Shown here in pieces: positions 9,497 to 17,435 of a stretch of DNA of 64,000 nucleotides. The notes below the pieces were generated by a model, which was not told the DNA's origin, made no database searches, and was given only the letters and a program-made list of their open reading frames with translations. Location of the stretch: contig NZ_JNZZ01000012.1 of NCBI RefSeq assembly GCF_000717645.1, forward strand, positions 62,001 through 126,000, written 5' to 3'. A program made the position numbers and the translations under genes. Source of the DNA: Streptomyces californicus. GTDB lineage: Bacteria; Actinomycetota; Actinomycetes; Streptomycetales; Streptomycetaceae. Within the stretch, counting starts at the first letter, position 1. The number at the start of each line of letters is the position of its first letter.

Positions 9497-9805
9497 TCAA
9501 GAGCGGAAACCGGACAGAACCGTTCTATTAACGAACAGGGTGGCGACCGTGCCGACGGGCGGCCTCGGCGGCGTGCCGACGGGCGGCCTGGCAGCCGGAC
9601 CGGCGGGCGGTCTCATGAGCGGGACGGCGTGCGGCTCCACGTGCGGGACGGCGGGCGCGGTCGCCCCGGGGACGAGGGGCGCCGTCACCTCCGGACCGGC
9701 GGGCGGTCTCACGTGCGGGACGGCGGGAGCCGCAGGGCCCGCGCCGGCGGCCGGGCCCGCGTCCGTGCGTCCTGGTCTCTCGTGGGGAGGCGGGACATAC
9801 GTCAT
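9497..9805 (-). CDS. Doubtful proline-rich small protein
   Basis: A 102-codon frame begins MTYVPPPHERPGRTDAG and continues with repeats of the kind PPAGP, AVPHV and PPVGT, then a hydrophobic end, VATLFVNRTVLSGFRS. A GGTGAGG lies about eight bases before the ATG, and the frame is 79 bp downstream of the TetR gene on the same strand. There is no recognisable domain. The DNA here is internally repetitive (GACGGGCGGCCT, GGACCGGCGGGCGGTCTCA), so the frame may be open by composition only. Confidence 0.3.
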   Translation of the reverse strand: MTYVPPPHERPGRTDAGPAAGAGPAAPAVPHVRPPAGPEVTAPLVPGATAPAVPHVEPHAVPLMRPPAGPAARPPVGTPPRPPVGTVATLFVNRTVLSGFRS

Positions 9806-9884
9806 GCTTCCAGCCTCACCCCGTCGGGCGGAGCGGGCCAACGGAGGCCCGGGCCCCCGTCCCGTACCGGCGGCGCGGGGCCTC

Positions 9885-10478
9885 CTATGGGCGCAGGGCC
9901 CGCAGCAGCAGGTCCGCGAGGTGGTCGGCGACCTCCTGGCGGCTGAGCGGGCCGTCCGGGCGGTACCAGGTGGAGAGGTGGTGGACCGAGCCGAAGTGGT
10001 AGTCGACGACCAGGTCGGCGGGGGTGGCCGAGGAGAACACCCCGCTGCGCTGGCCCTCTTCGATCAGGGCCCGGAAGCGCTCGTGGTAGCGGCGGCGCTC
10101 GACCCGTACCTGCTTGTTCTTCTCGGGGCTCAGGTGGTGCATGGAGCGGAAGAAGATCGAGGCGTCGTCCAGGTTGTCGATCGTTGTGACCACCACGTCC
10201 GCCGCCGCGTCGCGCAGCCGCTCCTCGACCGGGGCCTCGGCGTTCGCGAAGGCGTCCAGGCGCTCCTGCTGGAGCCGCAGCACCCGGGCGTAGACCTCCT
10301 GGAGCAGATCCTCCTTGGAGCCGAAGTAGTGGTAGAGCGCCCCCTTGGTGACGCCTGCCGCCTCGACGATCTCCTGGACCGAGGTGCGGTCGTACCCGCG
10401 CTCGGCGAAGAGCCGGGTGGCGGCGGCCAGCAGTCTCTGGGGGACGGGAGTGCCGTTCTGGTCCGTCGCCTTGGACAT
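9885..10478 (-). CDS. TetR/AcrR family regulator of the 4-hydroxyacid-like module
   Basis: The 197-residue repressor has an N-terminal HTH, LLAAATRLFAERGYDRTSVQEIVEAAGVTKGALYHYFGSKEDLL (about residues 16-58), and an all-helical ligand domain. GGAAGG precedes the ATG. It lies 49 bp after the acyl-CoA ligase gene on the same strand, so it is the last gene of the SDR-ligase-TetR operon. An identical palindromic core in front of this operon and of the phosphotransferase/ACAD operon makes it the best candidate to control both and itself. The effector would be expected to be an acyl-CoA of the pathway; that is inference. Confidence 0.9.
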   Translation of the reverse strand: MSKATDQNGTPVPQRLLAAATRLFAERGYDRTSVQEIVEAAGVTKGALYHYFGSKEDLLQEVYARVLRLQQERLDAFANAEAPVEERLRDAAADVVVTTIDNLDDASIFFRSMHHLSPEKNKQVRVERRRYHERFRALIEEGQRSGVFSSATPADLVVDYHFGSVHHLSTWYRPDGPLSRQEVADHLADLLLRALRP

Positions 10479-10527
10479 GAGCCGCCACCTTCCTTTCGTA
10501 CCGTGCGTGCGCGATTTCGACGCTGTT

Positions 10528-12453
10528 CTAACGGGGGGAACGCAGTTCCCGCCTGAGGATCTTCCCACTCGCCGTCTTCGGCAGCTCGGTCAGGATCTCG
10601 ACCTCGCGCGGATACTTGTACACGGCGAGCCGTTCCTCGCAGTACGCGCTCAGCTCGCCGGGCTCCACCGAGGCCCCCGGCCGCAGGCTCACGTAGGCCC
10701 GGACCGTCTCGCCCCGGTAGGCGTCGGGCACGCCGACGACGGCCGCCTCCCGCACCGCCGGGTGGGTGTGGAGGACGTCCTCGACCTCGCGGGGCCACAC
10801 CTTGAACCCGGACGCGTTGATCATGTCCTTCTTGCGGTCCACGACGTACAGCCAGCCCGCCGCGTCCATGAACCCGATGTCGCCGGTGCGCAGCTCGCCG
10901 TCGGGGAAGGCGGCGGCGGTGGCCTCGGGGAGGTTCCAGTAGCCGGACACGACCTGGGGGCCGCGCACCGCGATCTCGCCCAGCTCTCCGAAGGGCGCCT
11001 CCCGCCCCTCCTCGTCGAGGATGCGGACGACGGTGTCGGGGCCGGGGACGCCGACCGAGAGGGTGCCGGACACCGGGTCCACGGGGGCCTCGCGCTCGGG
11101 CGGGACGGAGGCGCAGGGGGCGGTGCACTCGGTGAGCCCGTAGCCGTTGCGGAGGTACGGGCCGAAGCCCGCGCGGAACTTCTCCACCAGCGCGGGCGGC
11201 AGGGGCGCGCCGCCGGAGGAGATCACCCGGAACGAGGCGAAGTGTCCGGGGGTGGCGTCCGGGTGGGCGGCCAGCGCCATGAACGCGGTGGACGGGCCGA
11301 CGGTGTAGGCGGGTCGGTGGGCGGCGAACGCCTCCAGGACGACGCCCGCCTCGAAGCGGTAGGCCAGGACGAGGGTGCCCGCGTTGGCGACGCAGGCGGC
11401 GAACTGGCAGACCATGCCGGTGATGTGGAAGAGCGGGGCGAGCGCGAAGTAGGCGGAGCCCTCGGCGACGGGGTGGCCGGCGCGCTGGCGTTCGGCGTTG
11501 ACCGTGATGTTGCCGTGGGCGTTCATCGCGCCCTTGGGCGCGCCGCTGGTCCCGGAGGTGTAGCTGATCAGCGCGGTGTCGGCGGCGGTGAGGAGCGGGT
11601 CCGCCGGGGCGGGGAGGCCGGCGCGGGCGGCGGTCAGCAGGTCGTCCGCGAGGTCGTCGGGACCGGGGGCGGGGAGCCGTTCGAAACCGAGGACGCGGGG
11701 GTCGTCCACGCTCTGGAGGTCGCGCTCGCACGCGGTGAGCGCGATACGGAGGCCCGGGGCGGCGGCGGCCGTCTCCCGCAGATACGTGTCCCACGCCCGG
11801 TCCGAGCAGATCAGCGCGGTGACCCCGGCGTCGGCGAGGACGTGGGCGACCTCGCCGGACTTGTACATCGGGTTGAGCGGGACGGCCGTGGCGCCCGCCT
11901 TCCACGCGCCGAGCAGCGCGAGGACGAAGTGCGGGCTGTTCTGGAGCATGATCGCGACCCGGTCGCCGCGCCGCAGCCCCCGGGCGACGAGGTGGCCGGC
12001 CACCGAGTCGGACAGTTCGTCGGTCTCGCGGTAGCTGAGACGGCCGTCGAAGTAGGCGAGGGCGGTGCGGTCCGGGGCCCGCTCCACGGCGGCCCGCCAG
12101 GAGTGGAGCACGCTCGGGGGCGGGGTGACGGGGGCGCGCTGGGCCTCGCTGAGGAGGGCCAGCCAGGGCCGGGCGGCGTAGATCGATCCGGCGGGGAGGC
12201 CGGAGGCGGCGTCGGAGACCGGGGCGTCGGGTGCGGTGGCGCGGCCGGGGGCCGGAGCGCCTGGCGTGGTGGCGCGGCCGGAGGCCGGGGCCTCTTGTGC
12301 GGTGCCGTGGCCTTGTGCGCCGCCGTGGCCGCCGGACACGCTGCTGTGGTCTTGTGCGGTGCCGGACACGCTGCCGTGGCCTTGTGCGGTGCCGTGGCCG
12401 CCGGACGCGGGTGCGCCGGGCGACGGGGCGCCGGGGGTCGTCGGGTCGCTCAT
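10528..12453 (-). CDS. AMP-dependent acyl-CoA synthetase with repetitive N-terminal extension
   Basis: The 641-residue protein contains a full ANL-superfamily adenylating enzyme from about residue 105. It has the P-loop-like ISYTSGTSGAPKG, the NGYGLTECTAP motif, the TGDIGFMDAAGWLYVVDRKKDMI hinge, and the catalytic lysine region LPKTASGKILRRELR. The first ~95 residues are low-complexity with repeats such as GHGTAQ, GSVSGTAQD and GRATTPGAPAPGRA, unusual for this family. The ATG overlaps the SDR stop by four bases (ATGA), which fixes this start unless an internal one is used. It likely activates a carboxylic acid to its CoA thioester for the pathway controlled by the TetR downstream. Confidence 0.9.
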   Translation of the reverse strand: MSDPTTPGAPSPGAPASGGHGTAQGHGSVSGTAQDHSSVSGGHGGAQGHGTAQEAPASGRATTPGAPAPGRATAPDAPVSDAASGLPAGSIYAARPWLALLSEAQRAPVTPPPSVLHSWRAAVERAPDRTALAYFDGRLSYRETDELSDSVAGHLVARGLRRGDRVAIMLQNSPHFVLALLGAWKAGATAVPLNPMYKSGEVAHVLADAGVTALICSDRAWDTYLRETAAAAPGLRIALTACERDLQSVDDPRVLGFERLPAPGPDDLADDLLTAARAGLPAPADPLLTAADTALISYTSGTSGAPKGAMNAHGNITVNAERQRAGHPVAEGSAYFALAPLFHITGMVCQFAACVANAGTLVLAYRFEAGVVLEAFAAHRPAYTVGPSTAFMALAAHPDATPGHFASFRVISSGGAPLPPALVEKFRAGFGPYLRNGYGLTECTAPCASVPPEREAPVDPVSGTLSVGVPGPDTVVRILDEEGREAPFGELGEIAVRGPQVVSGYWNLPEATAAAFPDGELRTGDIGFMDAAGWLYVVDRKKDMINASGFKVWPREVEDVLHTHPAVREAAVVGVPDAYRGETVRAYVSLRPGASVEPGELSAYCEERLAVYKYPREVEILTELPKTASGKILRRELRSPR

Positions 12454-13220
12454 GCTCCGCTCGCCTCCCACTTCTGCTGGAGCTTGTTCATGCCGCCCAT
12501 CCACCGGTCGGGGTCGGTGGCACGCGCCCGGTAGTAGCCGGCCACCTCCGGGTGGGGCAGGACCAGGAAGCGGTCCTCGTCCATCGCCGCGAACAGCGCG
12601 TCCGCGACGGCGTCCGGCTCGATCGCCCCGGGGGCGAGGACCAGCTCGCCCGCCGCGCCGGCGGCGGTGAGCATGTCCGTCCGCACGCCCTGCGGGCAGA
12701 TCGCGTGGACCTTGATCCCCCGGTGGCGGTAGGTGAGCGAGAGCCACTCCGCGAAGGCGACCGCCCCGTGCTTGGTGACGCTGTAGGGGGCCGCGCCGAT
12801 CATCGTCAGCAGCCCGGCGGCGGAGGCGGTGGTGACGAACCGCCCGCCGCCGCGCTCCAGCCAGTCCGGCAGGAGCGCTCTGGCCGCGCGGACGTGGGCC
12901 ATCACATTGACGTCCCAGGCGGCGGCCCAGACCTCCTCGTCGGCGAACGCGTCGCCGGGCGAGGCGAGGCCCGCGTTGGCGCAGTAGACGTCCACCGTGC
13001 CGTCGAGCGCCTCGCGAGCCGCGTCCACGATGCCCGAGGCGTCCCCGGCGACGGCGAAGCCGCCGATATCCTCCGCGAGCGGTTCGATCCGCGCGGCGTC
13101 CAGGTCGTTGACGACGACCCGCGCTCCCTCCGCGGCGAACCTGCGGGCCAGCGCGGCGCCGATGCCGCCTCCGGCCCCGGTGACCACCACGCCGACGCCC
13201 TGCACCGTACCCATCGTCAT
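12450..13220 (-). CDS. Short-chain dehydrogenase/reductase (SDR)
   Basis: The 256-residue classical SDR has the cofactor motif TGAGGGIG (14-21), an acidic D39 favouring NAD(H), NAG at 82-84 and the catalytic triad S133, Y146, K150. The first of two close ATGs (13220 and 13214) is preferred because GGAG sits seven bases upstream. It is the first gene of an operon with the acyl-CoA ligase (ATGA overlap) and TetR. A 15-bp operator core lies 33 bp before its start. By analogy with LvaD it may interconvert a keto- and a hydroxyacyl-CoA. Confidence 0.9.
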   Translation of the reverse strand: MTMGTVQGVGVVVTGAGGGIGAALARRFAAEGARVVVNDLDAARIEPLAEDIGGFAVAGDASGIVDAAREALDGTVDVYCANAGLASPGDAFADEEVWAAAWDVNVMAHVRAARALLPDWLERGGGRFVTTASAAGLLTMIGAAPYSVTKHGAVAFAEWLSLTYRHRGIKVHAICPQGVRTDMLTAAGAAGELVLAPGAIEPDAVADALFAAMDEDRFLVLPHPEVAGYYRARATDPDRWMGGMNKLQQKWEASGA

Positions 13221-13253
13221 CCCGCCTCTCCGTCCGGTCGCACCGGCAGACTA

Positions 13254-13268
13254 ACCAGTCGGTATGTC
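13254..13268. promoter_or_regulatory. TetR-type operator B in front of the SDR/ligase/TetR operon
   Basis: Read on the minus strand this is GACATACCGACTGGT, identical over 15 bases to operator A at 5537-5551; the bases beyond differ. It lies just upstream of the SDR gene, where a repressor would block transcription. Confidence 0.7.
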
Positions 13269-13427
13269 ATCCGGGAAGGGCCGGGCGGCCCGTGAGGAAC
13301 GACACGGTCCGGGCAGCGGGCTCCGCCCCGGCGGACGGCGGACCGGGCGGCGCCCCGTCGTCCGTCCCGCTGTCCGGCGCGGGGAATCCGTGGCGCACGG
13401 GTCGTTCCGCGCGGCGTCGGCCCGCGC

Positions 13428-13433
13428 TAGCGT
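13428..13433 (+). promoter_or_regulatory. -10 element TAGCGT for a leaderless leader ORF
   Basis: TAGCGT is followed eight bases later by the ATG at 13442. That ATG opens an 11-codon frame whose stop overlaps the start of the muramidase gene. Confidence 0.4.
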
Positions 13434-13441
13434 GCGTGGCC

Positions 13442-13477
13442 ATGACAGTCGGCACGATCATGGAGGTAGCGGAATGA
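13442..13477 (+). CDS. Possible 11-codon leader peptide coupled to the NamZ-like gene
   Basis: The frame reads MTVGTIMEVAE and stops in an ATGA overlap with the next gene. A GGAGGT inside it (13462-13467) serves the downstream start. Its own ATG would be leaderless from the TAGCGT promoter. It could couple translation of the muramidase, or be a chance frame. Confidence 0.3.
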   Translation: MTVGTIMEVAE

Positions 13478-14748
13478 GCCTGTCCCGACGTGGTGTGCTG
13501 GCCGCGGGAGGCGCGGTGGGAGCCCTGGCGGCGACGGCGGCCGGCACCGGTTCCGCGACGGCCTCGCCCGCGCACGGCCACGGCCCCGGACGCGGCCGGG
13601 TGCGCACCGGCTTCGACCGGCTGGCGGCCGACGGCTACCGGATGCTGCGGGGCCAGAAGGTCGGGATCGTCACCAACCCGACCGGGATCACCGCCGACGT
13701 ACGGCACATCGTGGACGTCATGCATCCGGACCCCCGGGTGGAGCTGACGGCCGTGTTCGGCCCGGAGCACGGTTTCCGGGGCACCGCGCAGGCGGGCGGC
13801 TCCGAGGGGCGCTACGACGACCCGGCGACCGGGCTGCCGGTCTACGACACGTACCTCAAGAACGGGCAGGACCTGGCCGACGTGTTCACCGCCTCGGGCG
13901 TGGACACGGTCCTCTTCGACATCCAGGACGCGGGCGCGCGCTTCTACACGTACATCTGGACGCTCTACGACTGCCTGGAGGCGGCCGCGCTCGCGGGCAA
14001 GCGCGTCGTCGTGCTGGACCGGCCGAACCCGGTGACCGGGCGGGAGGCGCTGGGGCCAGTGCTGGACCCGGCGTTCGGCACGTTCGTCGGCCGCCGGGAG
14101 ATCGCCCAGGCGCACGGGATGACGGTGGCGGAGCTGGCGCTGTTCTTCAACGCGGAGTTCTTCCACGAGCGTCCAGCGCGGCTGGACGTGGTGACGATGT
14201 CGGGGTGGCGGCGCTCGGACTTCTTCGACGCCACCGGGCTGCCCTGGGTGCCGCCGAGCCCGAACATGCCGACGCCCGAAACCGCGGTCGTCTACCCCGG
14301 CACCTGCCTCTTCGAGGGCACGAACCTCTCCGAGGGCCGGGGCACCACGCGCCCCTTCGAACTGCTGGGCGCGGAGGGCATCAACCACCGGTGGGCGGCC
14401 GCCGCCAACGCGCTGCGGCTGCCGGGGGTGGCCTTCCGCGAGGCGTACTTCGCGCCGACCTTCTCCAAGTTCGCGGGGAAGACGGTGGGCGGGGTGCAGG
14501 TGCACGTGCACGACCGGGAGGTGTTCGACCCGGTCCGCACCGGGATCGCCCTGCTCGTCACGGCGAAGCAGACGTGGAGCGGTTTCGCCTGGCGGCCGGA
14601 CAACTGGATCGACAAGCTCACCGGCAACACCCGGGTCCGCACGATGATCGACGCGGGCGCGGACACCGACGCGGTGGTACGGGCGTGGCAGCGGGACCTG
14701 TCGGCGTTCCGGGCGAAGCGGCGGAAGTATCTGCGGTACGGGGGGTAG
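13474..14748 (+). CDS. namZ: Secreted DUF1343 protein, NamZ-like exo-beta-N-acetylmuramidase
   Basis: The 424-residue protein has a Tat-type signal (SRRGVLAAGGAVGALAATAAG) and then the DUF1343 domain. Recognisable segments are GQKVGIVTNPTGI, VFGPEHGFRG, LPVYDTYLKN, DTVLFDIQDAGARFYTYIWTLYDCLEAA and DRPNPVTG. In Bacillus subtilis this family removes terminal N-acetylmuramic acid during peptidoglycan turnover. GGAGGT is seven bases before the ATG. The Tat signal places the enzyme outside the membrane, where it would recycle muropeptide sugars. Assignment of the activity is by family. Confidence 0.85.
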   Translation: MSLSRRGVLAAGGAVGALAATAAGTGSATASPAHGHGPGRGRVRTGFDRLAADGYRMLRGQKVGIVTNPTGITADVRHIVDVMHPDPRVELTAVFGPEHGFRGTAQAGGSEGRYDDPATGLPVYDTYLKNGQDLADVFTASGVDTVLFDIQDAGARFYTYIWTLYDCLEAAALAGKRVVVLDRPNPVTGREALGPVLDPAFGTFVGRREIAQAHGMTVAELALFFNAEFFHERPARLDVVTMSGWRRSDFFDATGLPWVPPSPNMPTPETAVVYPGTCLFEGTNLSEGRGTTRPFELLGAEGINHRWAAAANALRLPGVAFREAYFAPTFSKFAGKTVGGVQVHVHDREVFDPVRTGIALLVTAKQTWSGFAWRPDNWIDKLTGNTRVRTMIDAGADTDAVVRAWQRDLSAFRAKRRKYLRYGG

Positions 14749-14773
14749 CGCGGGCTCACCGGGCGGCCGGGAC

Positions 14774-14799
14774 CGTCCGGGCGCGCTCGGGCCCGGACG
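14774..14799. terminator. Hairpin between the muramidase and GNAT genes
   Basis: CGTCCGGGC (14774-14782) pairs with GCCCGGACG (14791-14799) around an eight-base loop. Several further overlapping inverted repeats follow to about 14900. Confidence 0.5.
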
Positions 14800-14923
14800 C
14801 GTCGGCGGCCGGGCCGGTCCCGCGCAGCACGGGCGACCCCCGGCCGTGCTCACGGCTCGGGCGCGCCGGGCCCGCGAAACACGGGCGCCCCCGGTTGTAC
14901 GCCTGGCGCGCTCAGCCGGTCGC

Positions 14924-15406
14924 TCAGCCGGTCAGGTCCAGGTCGCCGAGGGCCTCGCCGTCCTCGGTGAGACCGCGCTTGCGGTAGCCGAGGCGGAGGT
15001 AGAACTCCTCCGGTCCGCCCTCCCCGAGGTGCCAGGTCACGGTCGAGACCGTTCCCCCGCGCCGCCGGATCTCGTCGTTCACCGCCTCCACCGCGAACCG
15101 CCCGTACCCCCGGCCCTGCTCGCCCGCGGCGACGGCCAGCCGCCACAGGCCGGAGCGGAGCGGTGCGTCCGGCACTCCGGCGTCGAAGTCGAACCGCACG
15201 TCGAAGAAGGCCATCACGAAGCCCACGACGCGGTCGCCGTCCCGGATCAGCCGGGGCCAGGCGGTATCGGGGTGCACATACGCCTCGGCCAGCGACTGCG
15301 CCACCGGCGAGACGAACTTCCGCTGCTCCGGCGCGACGTCCAGCCGACAGGCTTCGAGCACCGTGTCGGGGGTGACCGCTTCGAGGCGGAGGGATCCTGT
15401 TGTCAT
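14924..15406 (-). CDS. GNAT family N-acetyltransferase
   Basis: The 160-residue protein shows a single GNAT fold. It has the N-terminal LRLEAVTPDTVLEACRLDV, a strand VVGFVMAFFDVRFDFD, the acetyl-CoA loop LWRLAVAAGEQGRGYGRFAVEAV (Q/RxxGxG/A) and the C-terminal EEFYLRLGYRKRG. This subgroup resembles spermidine/spermine acetyltransferases (DUF or Bltd-like), but the substrate is unknown. Two starts are possible: ATG 15406 (MTTGSL) and ATG 15424 six codons earlier. An inverted repeat lies exactly over this stretch. Confidence 0.85.
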   Translation of the reverse strand: MTTGSLRLEAVTPDTVLEACRLDVAPEQRKFVSPVAQSLAEAYVHPDTAWPRLIRDGDRVVGFVMAFFDVRFDFDAGVPDAPLRSGLWRLAVAAGEQGRGYGRFAVEAVNDEIRRRGGTVSTVTWHLGEGGPEEFYLRLGYRKRGLTEDGEALGDLDLTG

Positions 15407-15422
15407 GAGGTCACACAACCTC
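15405..15422. promoter_or_regulatory. Inverted repeat over the GNAT start codon
   Basis: TGAGGT (15405-15410) and ACCTCA (15417-15422) are perfect complements with a six-base spacer. It could be an operator or a hairpin masking the start of the GNAT mRNA. Confidence 0.4.
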
Positions 15423-15424
15423 AT

Positions 15425-15715
15425 CGCACACCGGTGCCACCACTGAATTCCCTGGTCAGCGGGGAGACGCGACCGCACGGTCCGCTCCGACGCCCGCGCG
15501 GAGGCCGAGGGCGCGGACCGCGATCCGGGCAGCGCGCGAGCCGTGCACGCCCCGCGCGTGCGCCGCTTCACCGCCGCCCGTCACGCCGTACGGAACCCGG
15601 TCCGGCATGAGGAGTCTCGGCCAATGGACGGATTTCATCTTTCGATGGAGCCGAAACGGGCAGGCGTACGTCCATTCCCTGACGTCCAAGGACGAACGAC
15701 GGAGGTGGCGGTGAC
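15425..15715. other. Intergenic region without a gene
   Basis: This is a divergent gap of about 300 bp between GNAT and a hypothetical gene. Frames are open on both strands but are shadows without ribosome sites. GGAGGTGG at 15701-15708 belongs to the downstream gene. No promoter stands out. Confidence 0.5.
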
Positions 15716-16333
15716 ATGGCCGGTTTCCGGAGTCTCGCGAGACAGGTCCGCGATCCGCTGGGCGACCTCGCCCTGCGGCGGTACTCCCTGCGCAAGTGTC
15801 TGGAGAGGTTCGCCCCGTACGGGCACCGGGCGACCTGGGACCATCTGTGCGCCCGGCACGGGATCGATCCCGAGGACCGGGCCCCCGATCCGGCGCGGCT
15901 GATCAGCGCGCTGGACGAACTGGAGGAGGCGCGGGCCGTCTGGCTCGCGTACGAGGCGCGGTTCGCCGAGCGGCGGCGGCGCGAGAAGCACGCGGGGCTG
16001 CGGCGGCCCGGCGCGTTCGACGACTGGCACCGACGCACCTGGGGCGGCCACGGGGTGGCCCGCTGCACGGACCCGGAGGTGCATCCCAGCGAGCCGCTCG
16101 CCGAGGTGCTGCGCCGGCTGATCGCGGCCCTCGGCTCGGACCCCGGCTCCGCCTGCCCCGTCTGCGCGGGGACCGGGATCGAGTGGCGGCAGGAGCGGGG
16201 CGACGAGCCGTGGGCGGGCCCGGTCTGCACGGGCTGCGGGATCGCCCTGCCGCAACCCGCCCTGACCGACCGCACGTTGGCCCGCGCACGGCTGCCCCGC
16301 CACCGGAAGCGGACCACGGTCGCGGCGGCGTGA
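15716..16333 (+). CDS. Conserved hypothetical protein with a C-terminal zinc ribbon
   Basis: The 205-residue protein is not of known function. It is arginine-rich and mostly helical at the N-terminus (ALRRYSLRKCLERFAPY, then EEARAVWLAYEARFAERRRREKH). Near the C-terminus it has a CPVC (about residues 145-148) and CTGC (about 171-174) pair, as in a zinc ribbon of the DnaJ-like CxxC type. GGAGGTGG lies eight bases before the ATG. It is convergent with soxR. Nucleic-acid binding is possible but unproven. Confidence 0.75.
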   Translation: MAGFRSLARQVRDPLGDLALRRYSLRKCLERFAPYGHRATWDHLCARHGIDPEDRAPDPARLISALDELEEARAVWLAYEARFAERRRREKHAGLRRPGAFDDWHRRTWGGHGVARCTDPEVHPSEPLAEVLRRLIAALGSDPGSACPVCAGTGIEWRQERGDEPWAGPVCTGCGIALPQPALTDRTLARARLPRHRKRTTVAAA

Positions 16334-16354
16334 GAGCGCCGGCGCCCCGCCGGG

Positions 16355-16849
16355 CTACGGCTGCCCGGTCGGCTGCTCGGGCCCGGGCAGCCGCGCGCGC
16401 TCGGGCATGAGGCGGGAGCCGGTCATCTTCTCGCCGTTGACGTCGTCGGGGTTGGAGAGGACACAGGTCTCCAGCGACAGGCAGCCGCAGCCGATGCAGT
16501 CGGTCAGGTGGTCGCGCAACCGGTGCAACTGCGTGATGCGCTCGTCCAGTTCGCCGCGCCAGATCTCGGAGAGGCGCGCCCAGTCCGCGCGGTTCGGCGT
16601 GCGCTCCTCGGGCAGTTCCGCGAGCGCGTCGCGGATCGTGGCCAGCGGAATCCCGACGCGCTGCGCCGCCCGGACGAAGGCGACGCGGCGCAGTGCGTCT
16701 CGCGAGTAGCGGCGCTGGTTGCCACTGGTGCGGGTGGAGCTGATCAGGCCCTTGGACTCGTAGAAGTGCAGGGCGGAGACGGCGGCGCCACTGCGCGCCG
16801 AGAGCTGGCCGACCGAGAGTTCGTGGAGTGACTGCGGGATCTGGGGCAC
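16355..16849 (-). CDS. soxR: Redox-sensitive transcriptional activator SoxR
   Basis: The 164-residue MerR-family regulator has the winged-helix domain [39 protein letters not shown] near the N-terminus, a dimerisation coiled coil, and the [2Fe-2S] cluster motif [12 protein letters not shown] (C-x2-C-x-C-x5-C). This motif is diagnostic of SoxR. In Streptomyces SoxR responds to redox-active pigments such as actinorhodin rather than to superoxide. The start is a GTG at 16849 with a G-rich SD upstream. The C-terminal tail after the cluster ([26 protein letters not shown]) is of Streptomyces type. It is divergent from the MaoC gene. Confidence 0.93.
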   Translation of the reverse strand: MPQIPQSLHELSVGQLSARSGAAVSALHFYESKGLISSTRTSGNQRRYSRDALRRVAFVRAAQRVGIPLATIRDALAELPEERTPNRADWARLSEIWRGELDERITQLHRLRDHLTDCIGCGCLSLETCVLSNPDDVNGEKMTGSRLMPERARLPGPEQPTGQP

Positions 16850-16873
16850 GTCCCCCAACCTACTTCCTCGTCG

Positions 16874-16903
16874 TTGACAAGGACCGCGCCGCCCGACGAT
16901 GCT
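16874..16903 (+). promoter_or_regulatory. Promoter of the MaoC gene
   Basis: TTGACA (16874-16879), an 18-base spacer and GATGCT (16898-16903) form a good sigma-70-type promoter. The palindromic operator at 16902-16917 begins at its -10 end, so a bound repressor would cover the start point. Confidence 0.6.
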
Positions 16904-16917
16904 GAGCAAGCGCTTAG
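16902..16917. promoter_or_regulatory. TetR-type operator in front of the MaoC gene
   Basis: CTGAGCAAGCGCTTAG is a 16-bp imperfect palindrome (CTnAGCnnnnGCTnAG). It recurs unchanged at 18134-18149 in front of the neighbouring TetR gene, which points to joint control by that TetR. Confidence 0.75.
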
Positions 16918-16964
16918 ACATCGCGCCGGATGGTGCGCCGAGCCGGAAGGCAGGAACCGGGAAC

Positions 16965-17426
16965 ATGGCAGAACCGAGGATCTTCACGTCCGCGCAGGAG
17001 CTGCGGGACGGGGTGGGCGAGCAGCTCGGCCACAGCGACTGGCTGGAGATCGAGCAGGAGAGGATCGACCGGTTCGCCGAGGCGACCGGCGACCACCAGT
17101 GGATCCACGTGGACCCGGAGCGGGCGAAGGACGGCCCGTTCGGAACGACCATCGCGCACGGCTATCTGACGCTGTCGCTGCTGCCCGCGCTGGTGCCGCA
17201 GGTGATGCGGGTCGAGGGCATGAAGATGGGCATCAACTACGGAACCAACAAGGTCCGTTTCCCCTCGACCGTCCCGGTCGGCTCCCGGCTGCGCGCCACG
17301 GCGGTGCTCCGCGAGGTCGAGGAGACGGGCGGCGGCGTGCAGGTCACGGCGGTCGTCACCGTCGAGCGCGAGGGCGGCGAGAAGCCGGCCTGCGTGGCCG
17401 AATCGGTCTCCCGCTACTACTTCTGA
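16965..17426 (+). CDS. MaoC family (R)-specific enoyl-CoA hydratase
   Basis: The 153-residue single hotdog-fold protein has the hydratase-2 motif: catalytic D and H in [18 protein letters not shown], then [16 protein letters not shown]. It adds water to trans-2-enoyl-CoA to give (R)-3-hydroxyacyl-CoA, linking beta-oxidation with other lipid pathways. The ATG at 16965 is preceded by GGAACCGG. It is convergent with its presumed regulator, ten bases away. Both genes carry the same operator upstream. Confidence 0.92.
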   Translation: MAEPRIFTSAQELRDGVGEQLGHSDWLEIEQERIDRFAEATGDHQWIHVDPERAKDGPFGTTIAHGYLTLSLLPALVPQVMRVEGMKMGINYGTNKVRFPSTVPVGSRLRATAVLREVEETGGGVQVTAVVTVEREGGEKPACVAESVSRYYF

Positions 17427-17435
17427 GCCGCGCCG

